A program made the translations under genes and the position numbers. A DNA stretch of 13,022 bases from the NCBI GenBank assembly GCA_002780705.1, contig PEUP01000041.1, positions 1 to 13,022 on the forward strand, given 5' to 3'. The notes beneath the pieces were generated by a model, which was not told the origin of the DNA, searched no databases, and saw only the letters and a program-made list of their open reading frames with translations. Shown here in pieces: positions 7,217 to 13,022 of the stretch (position 1 is the stretch's first letter; each line of letters starts with the position of its first letter). The stretch is from Elusimicrobia bacterium CG03_land_8_20_14_0_80_50_18. GTDB taxonomy: Bacteria > CG03.

Positions 7217-7816
7217 ATGGACGCCTCTCAGATACAGGAATCGAAAGTCCTTCGCGAATCCGGCATGTATGTTGAGGCCGCGGAATTCTATCTCAAGATA
7301 CTCAAGCATAATCCGTCTGACAAATTGGCTCAGTTGGGCTATATAAAATCTCTCATCAAGCAGGGCCGGAAAGAAAATATCAAGCCTCTGCTTTTCAGAG
7401 CTGAGAAAAAATTATTTGAACTCATAACGGAAGATTACACTTTTGAGCAGGCGCACGATGACCTTATCTTTCTCAGTCATTATCTGAATCACATGGACAG
7501 CCTGTCAAAGTACTATCATGAAAAGCTCAGGCAGTACCCGGACAGGGATATCTATTCCAAATGCATCAAGAAAATTTCCGCGACCGCGATGCTGACAATC
7601 CCTGAAACCGAAGCATTGAATAAAAAACATAAAATTCCGTGGCTGCTGCGTCTCATTTTTCATTTTTTCATCCTGGCGCTGTGCGGCATGCTCGTTATCA
7701 GTCTCGGTATAGATAAATTCAATAAATTGTTCTGGCCGCTTGCCGCCGCTCTGGGGCTGTTCATAGGGGCGGGGATATACAGTTATAAGAGTAAATCCCG
7801 TTCCGGTCAGTGGTAA
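7217..7816 (+). CDS. TPR-like protein with two C-terminal membrane helices
   Basis: A 199-residue protein of unknown function. The first about 110 residues are helical and TPR-like (LRESGMYVEAAEFYLKILKHNPSDKLAQLGYIKSL fits a repeat motif). Two hydrophobic helices near 143-164 and 172-190 would anchor it in the inner membrane with the TPR part probably cytoplasmic. It starts 14 nt after pilQ without an obvious Shine-Dalgarno, and its stop overlaps the GTG of the next gene, so the pair are coupled. The context suggests a protein-protein adaptor for pilus or glycan machinery; that is inference only. Confidence 0.7.
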   Translation: MDASQIQESKVLRESGMYVEAAEFYLKILKHNPSDKLAQLGYIKSLIKQGRKENIKPLLFRAEKKLFELITEDYTFEQAHDDLIFLSHYLNHMDSLSKYYHEKLRQYPDRDIYSKCIKKISATAMLTIPETEALNKKHKIPWLLRLIFHFFILALCGMLVISLGIDKFNKLFWPLAAALGLFIGAGIYSYKSKSRSGQW

Positions 7817-9153
7817 TACTGCTTGTCCTGACTGCGCTCGCTCCGGCTCTCTTTTTTATTTATGACTTGTGGGCGGTGACGGTGTCGCTCTTTATCGCAT
7901 TACCCTTTGTTCTTAAAAAACACCGGGTAAGTCCCGCATTTCCCTTTCTGCTGATTTTTATTGCCGCGGCCGTTCTCGTTTCCGCGCGCTCGCCGGCTTC
8001 CTTTGAGAGCTTTATCTTTGTTCTTCAGAGCCTTCTTTACGCGGCATTTTTTCTGGCGGGGGTTGAAGCCGACGGAAAAAAGGCGCTGGTGCCTCTGGCG
8101 GCTTTAGCTATGATGCCTTTTATGTTCGCATCAAAAGTGAATCCCAATGTCGTGTCATCTTACGCGGGGCTATTGTTTGTCCTTATCACCCTTGCGCCTC
8201 TGGCCCAAAAAATAAAATATATTCTCGGCGGCCTCGCGCTCTTTTTCATTCTTTTTAATTCCTCGTTGACTGTTCTGTTTGTGCTGATGAGCGCGGGAAT
8301 ACTCGCGGGAAGGAGAAAATACCCGCCTGCCGCCAGGTATGGCCTGCCGCTTATAGCTCTATTCGCGCTTATGGCGGCGGCTGTGAATTTTCAGTCGCTG
8401 ACGGACAGATTCTCATGGTGGAGTGAGGCGCTGAAGATATTTGCCGCCAATCCCATGGGTATAGGTTTTTTCGCTTCCAAATATTATCTTCCCTCCGCGG
8501 CCGCGCAGAATACTCTTTTCGCGCACAGTTTTCTTTTGCAGTTTCTCGCCGAAGGCGGGATACTCTGTATTATCCCTGCGGTGTTTGCCCTGCGGGCTGT
8601 TTTGAAAAACAGAATGCCCGGCAAATATAATTTCGCCATTTACGCGGTCCTGCTTTTAGGCGCGCTGGATCTGTCGTATTATTTCACGGCCCACGGCATG
8701 CTGGCGGCTTTTATTATAGGCCTCGGTCAGAAAAAAGGGGACGGTTCGTCCCCCTTTTTCCCGTTTTCTTTCAAAATAATTTTTATCCTCGGGGCCGTTC
8801 TTTCTCTTCTTATGTTTCACACATCACGCATTCTTGCCGGAGGCGCCGTGCATCTTTTTGCCGGAGACGCCAGGCGGGCTGCAGCCGAATTTGAGGAGGC
8901 TTTTGAATATCCAGCCTATCCCGCTTTGCTCGCGGCAAAAGCCGCCGCTTACAGCATTATTGCCGAGAGGGAGGGTCTGGCGGATTTCAGAAAGATGAGT
9001 TTTGAGCTTCAGTCAAAAGCTATTCCCGACAGGCGTTCATCCGCATACAGAGATCTTGAAAATGCCCGTAAGGCGCAGGATATGGGGCTTCTGCGCAATT
9101 CCTGCTGGAAAATACTTTTACTCAACGGCATCCGCCCGCGACATGGTCAGTGA
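7810..9153 (+). CDS. O-antigen ligase/polymerase (Wzy_C) type membrane protein
   Basis: A 447-residue polytopic membrane protein with about ten hydrophobic segments. The large loop carries a Wzy_C-like pattern: RFSWWSEALKIFAANPMGIGF (from residue 200), then AHSFLLQFLAEGGIL with His239, matching the W..A...F..NP.G.G ... H(N/S)..LQ...E.G consensus of WaaL ligases, Wzy polymerases and PglL oligosaccharyltransferases. These act in the inner membrane on periplasmic lipid-linked glycans. After the last membrane helix, residues about 345-447 form a helical TPR-like tail (AGDARRAAAEFEEAFEYP), common in such proteins of environmental lineages. It starts at GTG 7810, the first start after an in-frame stop at 7792-7794, overlapping the previous gene by 7 nt. 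Whether the acceptor is lipid A, a polymer or pilin cannot be decided. Confidence 0.72.
   Translation: MVILLVLTALAPALFFIYDLWAVTVSLFIALPFVLKKHRVSPAFPFLLIFIAAAVLVSARSPASFESFIFVLQSLLYAAFFLAGVEADGKKALVPLAALAMMPFMFASKVNPNVVSSYAGLLFVLITLAPLAQKIKYILGGLALFFILFNSSLTVLFVLMSAGILAGRRKYPPAARYGLPLIALFALMAAAVNFQSLTDRFSWWSEALKIFAANPMGIGFFASKYYLPSAAAQNTLFAHSFLLQFLAEGGILCIIPAVFALRAVLKNRMPGKYNFAIYAVLLLGALDLSYYFTAHGMLAAFIIGLGQKKGDGSSPFFPFSFKIIFILGAVLSLLMFHTSRILAGGAVHLFAGDARRAAAEFEEAFEYPAYPALLAAKAAAYSIIAEREGLADFRKMSFELQSKAIPDRRSSAYRDLENARKAQDMGLLRNSCWKILLLNGIRPRHGQ
8731..8759 (+). repeat. Terminator/REP-like palindrome inside the Wzy-type gene
   Basis: GGGGACG (8737-8743) pairs with CGTCCCC (8747-8753) around a GTT loop. 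It is flanked by a run of six A (8731-8736) and, after one unpaired C, five T (8755-8759), so the stem can extend with A-T pairs. This has the form of a bidirectional intrinsic terminator, but it lies within an uninterrupted reading frame, encoding a hydrophilic QKKGDGSSPFF loop between membrane segments. Confidence 0.6.
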
Positions 9154-9160
9154 ATGTGGA

Positions 9161-10012
9161 TTATTTTTCCAGTTTGTAATAGACGAGCGGGCTCGCCACG
9201 AAGATGGAAGAGTATGTTCCCACGATTATCCCTATCAGCAGTGACAGTGAGAAGTTGTGGATTATCTCTCCGCCGAAAACAAAAAGAGCCACGACCACAA
9301 CAGCCGTTGTCAGCGATGTGATGAGTGTGCGGGAGAGGGTTTGCGTTATAGAGCCGTTAAAAACATCCTTTGTCTTCTGGCGCTGGGCTTTTCGCAGATT
9401 TTCGCGGAGCCTGTCATAAATAACAATGGTGTCATTGACGGAATAGCCGGCTATGAAAAGAAGCGATGTGATGACAATCAGATCCACGCTTATTCCGAGG
9501 GCCGTGAGGATGCCGAAAGTGATGATGACATCGTGCGCGATCGCCAGCACCGCCGCAAGGCCCCACACAGAGCCCCTGAATCTCAGAGCCACATAGAAAA
9601 TTATTCCGAAAAGCGCGCCTCCGAAAGCATAAATGGCGGCCCGTTTCAGGAATTTGCCCACGACCGGACCCACCATCTCAAAGCGTTCTATTTCCGCCTG
9701 ATTTTCAGGGTATTCAACCTTCAGTTTTTCGACTATGCCTGAATTTGTAAGTTCTTTCGATTGGGAAAATTTGAGAATAAAAGTTTTTGCTCCGGGGAAT
9801 TCCTGTATGACAGGCGAGTATCCGGAAAATATCTGCCGGAGCGATGCTATGTCCGCCTGCTCTTCAAATTTTATCTGAGCGACGGTGCCGCCTGTAAAAT
9901 CTATACCCCAGTTCACGCCCCTTATCAGGCTTGCCGCGGCGAAGAGCACAAGAACGGCCGATAAGGCGAAAGCGCCCTTGCTCATTCCGATGAAATCAAT
10001 GTCTTTTTTCAT
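9161..10012 (-). CDS. secF: Protein translocase subunit SecF
   Basis: A 283-residue RND-type inner-membrane protein that works with SecD to draw exported proteins into the periplasm using the proton gradient. It has a first membrane helix (about 13-30), the conserved GVNWGIDFTGGT motif (32-43), a small periplasmic domain (about 44-120), and five further helices (about 125-280). These include AIAHDVIITFGI (158-169) and AGYSVNDTIVIYDRLREN (188-205), the SecF signature. Its ATG overlaps the secD stop as ATGA, so translation is coupled. Its stop lies 7 nt from the stop of the convergent plus-strand gene, leaving no room for a dedicated terminator. Confidence 0.96.
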   Translation of the reverse strand: MKKDIDFIGMSKGAFALSAVLVLFAAASLIRGVNWGIDFTGGTVAQIKFEEQADIASLRQIFSGYSPVIQEFPGAKTFILKFSQSKELTNSGIVEKLKVEYPENQAEIERFEMVGPVVGKFLKRAAIYAFGGALFGIIFYVALRFRGSVWGLAAVLAIAHDVIITFGILTALGISVDLIVITSLLFIAGYSVNDTIVIYDRLRENLRKAQRQKTKDVFNGSITQTLSRTLITSLTTAVVVVALFVFGGEIIHNFSLSLLIGIIVGTYSSIFVASPLVYYKLEK

Positions 10013-11334
10013 ACAGAGACCTTTTCTATGTTTTTACCGAAGAGCATCGCGTCCCAGATGGCGTGGGTGACGAATATCGCCGTGAACATGCTGGCCATTA
10101 TCCCCAGGCTCAGCGTCACGGCGAAGCCCTTGATGGGGCCCGAACCGAACTGAAAGAGAAAAGCCGCGGCTATAAGCGTTGTTATGTTGGCGTCAAGTAT
10201 GGTGCTGAAAGCTTTTTCATAGCCCGAATCTATCGCGACAAGCGGCGTTTTCCCGTCGGCGATTTCTTCTCTTATTCTAGCGAATATGAGAACATTGGCG
10301 TCAACGGCCATTCCTATTGTGAGCACGATACCCGCGATTCCCGGGAGCGTCAGCGTCGCGCCGGCTATCACCATAACGGCCGCAATTATCAGAAAATTCA
10401 TGAGAAGCGCTATGTCCGCGAGGAGCCCTGCTTTTTTATAATAAGCAGGCATAAAAAGGCAGACGGCCAAAAAGCCGATTGCCGCCGCCATCGCGCCCTT
10501 TTTGATGGAATCACTGCCGAGGGAAGGGCCTATCGTCCGGTTCTCTATTATGCTGACCGGAGCGGGGAGCGCGCCGGCCCTGAGAACGATTGCCAGATAC
10601 CTAGCCTCTTCCATTGAGAACATGCCTTCTATTATGGCTTTGCCGTCGGGGATGCGGCTCCTTATGGACGGGGCGGACTGTACGACATTGTCAAGCACTA
10701 TGGCCAGCTGTCTGTTTATGTTCGCTCCTGTGAGCGCGGCAAATTCCGAAGCGCCTTCTTTTGTGAACTCAAGTTCTATATAGGGAAGGTTGTAGTTTCC
10801 GCCTATGGCCACGCGCGCGTTTTTGAGAGCCGCGCCCGTTATCGCCGCGCTGCTCTGCACTATTATGGAGCCGCCGGATTTTCTTTCAAGCAGTTCAAAA
10901 CCCTCGGGAATATTTTCCGTATCCGCAGCTTTATCGTCCACGAGTTTGAATTCAAGGAGAGCCGTTCTTCCGACAATGTCAATCGCTTTCTGGGGGTCTT
11001 TTATTCCCGGCAGCTGCACGACTATCCATTTTTCGCCCTGCCGCACTATGAGAGGTTCGGAGACGCCGAACTGATCTATTCTGTTGCGTATGATCTCTAG
11101 AGCTCTGGGCACAATGTCCTCTCTGTCGTCTTTAGGCACACCTTCGGTTTCAACTTCAAGCAGCAGTCTCACGCCGCCCTGAAGATCCAGGCCCAGCCGC
11201 AGTATTTTCTGATCCGTTGCTTCGTAAAAATCCCTCTTTTGGGAATACACGCGAAAAGACGGCACAAGATAATAGGCAGCTCCCGCTATGACGCAGAGGA
11301 TGAAAATTATTTTGTATTGTAAGCTTCGCGGCAT
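10009..11334 (-). CDS. secD: Protein translocase subunit SecD
   Basis: A 441-residue inner-membrane RND partner of SecF. Features in order are: a first helix (8-25); LRLGLDLQGGVRLLLEV (45-61); the P1 motif RNRIDQFGVSEP (83-94); VVQLPGI (106-111); the head domain; LRAGALPAPV (251-260) and TIGPSLGSDSI (267-277); then five C-terminal helices. One of these carries GMAVDANVLIFARIREE with Asp345, the equivalent of the proton-pathway aspartate in TM4. It is shorter than E. coli SecD (615 aa), a normal compact form. The ATG at 11334 lies 11 nt after the yajC stop in an A/T-rich gap with no visible Shine-Dalgarno; the position of the first membrane helix supports it. Confidence 0.96.
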   Translation of the reverse strand: MPRSLQYKIIFILCVIAGAAYYLVPSFRVYSQKRDFYEATDQKILRLGLDLQGGVRLLLEVETEGVPKDDREDIVPRALEIIRNRIDQFGVSEPLIVRQGEKWIVVQLPGIKDPQKAIDIVGRTALLEFKLVDDKAADTENIPEGFELLERKSGGSIIVQSSAAITGAALKNARVAIGGNYNLPYIELEFTKEGASEFAALTGANINRQLAIVLDNVVQSAPSIRSRIPDGKAIIEGMFSMEEARYLAIVLRAGALPAPVSIIENRTIGPSLGSDSIKKGAMAAAIGFLAVCLFMPAYYKKAGLLADIALLMNFLIIAAVMVIAGATLTLPGIAGIVLTIGMAVDANVLIFARIREEIADGKTPLVAIDSGYEKAFSTILDANITTLIAAAFLFQFGSGPIKGFAVTLSLGIMASMFTAIFVTHAIWDAMLFGKNIEKVSV

Positions 11335-11345
11335 ATTTTAATTTG

Positions 11346-11666
11346 TCATTTTTTTATCCGCGCGGCCGGGTAGATGGCGCTTACGGAGTTTTTTGTCAGG
11401 CGGATGGTACAGTTGTTTCCGGTGCTGATAACTATTTCTTTTTCCTCTATGCTCTCTATTATGCCTATGACCCCGCCGGATGTTATGATTTTATTCCCTT
11501 TTTTGAGAGCTGTGAGCAGTTTTGTGTGTTCTTTCGCCTGTCTCTGCTGGGGCCGTATGAGCAGGAAATAGAAAATAACGAATATGAATATCAGCGGCAT
11601 AAAATCCTGTAAGCCGGGCTGTTTCGCGGCTGGCGCCGCGGCGTATAACAAAGTCTCAAAAAACAT
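11346..11666 (-). CDS. yajC: Sec translocase accessory protein YajC
   Basis: A 106-residue single-pass inner-membrane protein of the SecDF-YajC complex. It has a short periplasmic N-terminus (MFFETLLYAAAPAAKQ), a membrane helix (about 22-37, FMPLIFIFVIFYFLLI), then the family hallmark RPQQRQAKEHTKLLTALKKGNKIITSGGVIG and a small cytoplasmic beta domain. The frame is open upstream to 11873, but that part is tgt coding sequence in another frame. The start at 11666 is fixed by homology and by an AAGGGGGGAA ribosome site inside the 3' end of tgt. The ATG shares one base with the tgt TAA, so the genes are coupled. Confidence 0.93.
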   Translation of the reverse strand: MFFETLLYAAAPAAKQPGLQDFMPLIFIFVIFYFLLIRPQQRQAKEHTKLLTALKKGNKIITSGGVIGIIESIEEKEIVISTGNNCTIRLTKNSVSAIYPAARIKK

Positions 11667-12769
11667 TAATTTCCCCCCTTCCAATTTTTCATGAACTTTT
11701 TCTTTTCTTCCGGAAAAGTCCCGTTCTTTATGGAATTCTGTATAACCAGCGTCAAGTCTATCATAAAAGATATGTTGTGTAAAGAAGTCAGCGTCTGGGC
11801 GAGCATTTCCCTGACATTGAAAAGATGATGTATGTAGCCCCGCGAATATCTTGAACATGCCGCGCATCCGCATGAAGGGTCTATAGGGAGGGGGTCGTTC
11901 CTGAATCTGTTGTTTCGCAGATTGAGTTTCCCGGAGAATGTGAAGGCTTGGGCGTTTCTTCCGTTTCTCGTCGGCAGAACGCAGTCCATCATGTCGGCGC
12001 CCATCTCAACCGTGTCCCATATCTCCGGAGCGGGCCCCATACCCATTACATAGCGGGGCTTGTCTTCGGGAAGCATATCAAGATTCTCCGCGAGGTGCTG
12101 CTGCCGCAGCCCGAGGGGTTCCCCCACACCGAGGCCGCCCACGGCGAATCCGAAAAAAGGATGCTCCATGAGTCTTTCCGTGCATTCTCTTCTCATATCC
12201 GAAAATGTGCCGCCCTGGGTGATGGCGAAAAGTTTCTGCCCCGTTTCGTAACGCTTAGAGGCGTTCAGCCCTTTCTCCGCCCAGGAGCAGGTGGTGTCAA
12301 CGGCCCTGTTGATGTCAGCGCGGTGAGAGGGATATTTCATGCATCTGTCCAGTGACATCACCATATCACTGCCTATTTCAAACTGGAATGAAACGGCTTC
12401 CTCGGGTGTCAGGAAATGTTTACTCCCGTCAAACTTTGAGCGGAATTCCACGCCGTTTTTTCTTATTTTAAAAAGCGAGGAGAGAGAGAATATCTGAAAG
12501 CCGCCGGAATCCGTGAGGATGGCGTTGTTCCAGTTCATGAATTTGTGCAGGCCGCCGAAATTTTTCAGAATTTCAAAACCTGGTTTCAGATATAAATAGT
12601 AAGCGTTTGAAAGAATGACAGGGCAGTTGAGCATGTCATGGGGCACGCCTTTGATGCTCGCCTGTGTGCCGACGGGCATGAAGACAGGTGTTTCTATCAC
12701 ACCGTGCGGCGTTACGAGTGTTCCCGCTCTCGCTTTACCGCATCGCGCCGTTATTTCAAAATCTTTCAT
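11666..12769 (-). CDS. tgt: Queuine/preQ1 tRNA-guanine transglycosylase
   Basis: A 367-residue cytoplasmic enzyme that swaps guanine 34 for preQ1 in tRNAs with GUN anticodons (Tyr, His, Asn, Asp), the first tRNA-level step of queuosine formation. Landmarks are: VFMPVGTQASIKGV (29-42); ILTDSGGFQIFSL with Asp87 (general acid/base); the substrate-recognition segment GGLGVGEP (211-218); DCVLPTRNGRNAQAF with Asp262 (nucleophile); and zinc ligands Cys300, Cys302, Cys305 and His331. All key residues are present. MKDFEITARCGKARAG is the usual N-terminus, so ATG 12769 is preferred over a TTG 57 nt upstream. There is no Shine-Dalgarno, but a TATACT box stands 7 nt before the ATG, suggesting a leaderless message. 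Confidence 0.96.
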   Translation of the reverse strand: MKDFEITARCGKARAGTLVTPHGVIETPVFMPVGTQASIKGVPHDMLNCPVILSNAYYLYLKPGFEILKNFGGLHKFMNWNNAILTDSGGFQIFSLSSLFKIRKNGVEFRSKFDGSKHFLTPEEAVSFQFEIGSDMVMSLDRCMKYPSHRADINRAVDTTCSWAEKGLNASKRYETGQKLFAITQGGTFSDMRRECTERLMEHPFFGFAVGGLGVGEPLGLRQQHLAENLDMLPEDKPRYVMGMGPAPEIWDTVEMGADMMDCVLPTRNGRNAQAFTFSGKLNLRNNRFRNDPLPIDPSCGCAACSRYSRGYIHHLFNVREMLAQTLTSLHNISFMIDLTLVIQNSIKNGTFPEEKKKFMKNWKGGN

Positions 12770-12776
12770 GGTGTTC

Positions 12777-12782
12777 AGTATA
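12777..12782 (-). promoter_or_regulatory. Putative -10 box of tgt, leaderless geometry
   Basis: On the minus strand TATACT (5/6 match to TATAAT) ends 7 nt before the tgt ATG, so transcription would begin at or next to the A of the start codon. No convincing -35 box exists at 17 bp (TTCCTT). A G6 run lies between the two elements. Presumably this drives tgt-yajC-secD-secF. Confidence 0.4.
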
Positions 12783-12819
12783 ACATAGAAAAGCCCCCCA
12801 AGGAAGCAGAGGCATACAA

Positions 12820-12851
12820 TTGACAAAAAAACATTTAATTGCGAACATAAA
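12820..12851 (+). promoter_or_regulatory. Possible promoter of tRNA-Tyr
   Basis: A perfect TTGACA (12820-12825) lies upstream of the tRNA. The best -10-like hexamer at a sensible distance from the tRNA 5' end is CATAAA (12846-12851), 20 bp away and therefore non-ideal. The very A/T-rich spacer supports promoter function, but the -10 assignment is weak. Confidence 0.3.
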
Positions 12852-12860
12852 TGCTTTGAC

Positions 12861-12944
12861 GGACAGGTGGGAGAGCGGTTAAATCCAACAGACTGTAAAT
12901 CTGTCGTCCATCGGGCTACGGTGGTTCGAATCCACCCCTGTCCA
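12861..12944 (+). tRNA. tRNA-Tyr (anticodon GTA)
   Basis: A complete class II cloverleaf. Acceptor stem GGACAGG (12861-12867) pairs with CCTGTCC (12937-12943), with discriminator A12944. The anticodon stem ACAGA/TCTGT encloses loop CTGTAAA with anticodon GTA at 12895-12897. A 15-nt variable arm (12905-12919) is typical of bacterial Tyr tRNA. The T arm GGTGG-TTCGAAT-CCACC is perfect. The 3' CCA is not encoded (AAAAAAG follows), so it must be added by a CCA-adding enzyme. U33-G34-U35 is the sequence Tgt recognises, and tgt is the divergent neighbour. Confidence 0.96.
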
Positions 12945-12950
12945 AAAAAG

Positions 12951-12983
12951 ACACGGAGCGGGCCAACTGCTTGGCTCGCGTGT
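12951..12983. repeat. Imperfect hairpin downstream of tRNA-Tyr
   Basis: ACAC (12951-12954) and GCGGGCCAA (12958-12966) pair with TTGGCTCGC (12971-12979) and GTGT (12980-12983), with one G-T pair, a GGA bulge and a CTGC loop. No T run follows it. The remaining bases to the window end contain further GCG/CGC-rich inverted pieces, and no reading frame or RNA gene can be supported there. Confidence 0.45.
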
Positions 12984-13022
12984 GGATTCGAAGCCCGCAG
13001 CGATGCGCGAGTTTGACGAGCG

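Noticed and set aside
9257..9742. Plus-strand open frame of 161 codons
   Set aside because: It is antisense to secF, whose motifs are unmistakable; the product has no recognisable fold or ribosome site.
10063..10617. Plus-strand open frame of 184 codons
   Set aside because: It is antisense to secD and has shadow-like composition rich in Arg, His and Tyr.
11667..11873. Longer yajC start
   Set aside because: It lies inside the tgt coding sequence; the extension is not hydrophobic or YajC-like, and a good ribosome site precedes 11666.
12770..12826. TTG start giving tgt 19 extra residues
   Set aside because: The added residues are not part of the family, and MKDFEITARCGKARAG matches the usual Tgt beginning.
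12982..12996. GTGGATTCGAAGCCC as a duplicated tRNA 3' end or att site
   Set aside because: Identity to the T arm of tRNA-Tyr is limited to about ten bases with an inserted base, and it does not extend to the acceptor end as an att duplication would.
1..13022. CRISPR array, insertion sequence or defence system
   Set aside because: No spaced repeat array, transposase, integrase or nuclease genes were seen; most of the genes are housekeeping or pilus functions.

Overview
The window looks like a chromosomal segment of a diderm (Gram-negative) bacterium. It encodes an outer-membrane beta-barrel end, a type IV pilus secretin with its PilMNOP alignment complex, a probable lipoprotein, an O-antigen-ligase-type membrane protein and SecDF-YajC. 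Base composition is fairly balanced, genes are packed tightly with many stop/start overlaps, and several starts lack a good Shine-Dalgarno. The mixture resembles uncultured lineages such as Elusimicrobiota or Omnitrophota, but that placement is a guess; no marker here fixes the phylum.

Layout. Bases 2-331 are the 3' end of an outer-membrane barrel gene, followed by a strong hairpin. A plus-strand run follows from 409 to 9153: rplY (bL25/Ctc), pth, a DUF502 membrane protein, pilM, pilN, pilO, pilP, a 61-residue MerR-like DNA-binding protein, pilQ, a TPR-like two-helix membrane protein and a Wzy/WaaL-type polymerase or ligase. Sigma70-like promoter sequences sit at the pilM start and in the only sizeable gap of the run, between pilP and the small regulator. 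The minus-strand run, in transcription order, is tgt, yajC, secD, secF (12769 down to 9161). It meets the plus-strand run tail to tail with 7 nt between stop codons. A tRNA-Tyr(GTA) gene at 12861-12944 diverges from tgt. The last 78 bases hold no gene but contain an imperfect hairpin.

Function. PilM (cytoplasmic), PilN and PilO (inner membrane), PilP (periplasmic lipoprotein) and PilQ (outer-membrane secretin) together span the envelope for type IV pilus assembly. The pilus ATPases, platform protein PilC and pilins are not here. The two genes after pilQ may belong to surface glycan or glycoprotein synthesis. SecD, SecF and YajC assist Sec export, and Tgt starts queuosine modification of GUN-anticodon tRNAs, including the neighbouring tRNA-Tyr.

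The least ordinary elements are: the BldC-like mini-MerR protein inserted before pilQ behind a promoter with repeated GTATT half-sites; a terminator/REP-like palindrome lying in frame inside the polymerase/ligase gene; possible leaderless starts for tgt and pilM; a tandem repeat in the L25 tail that is also open in the pth frame; and tgt sitting next to a tRNA it should modify. No clear new multi-gene system is visible.
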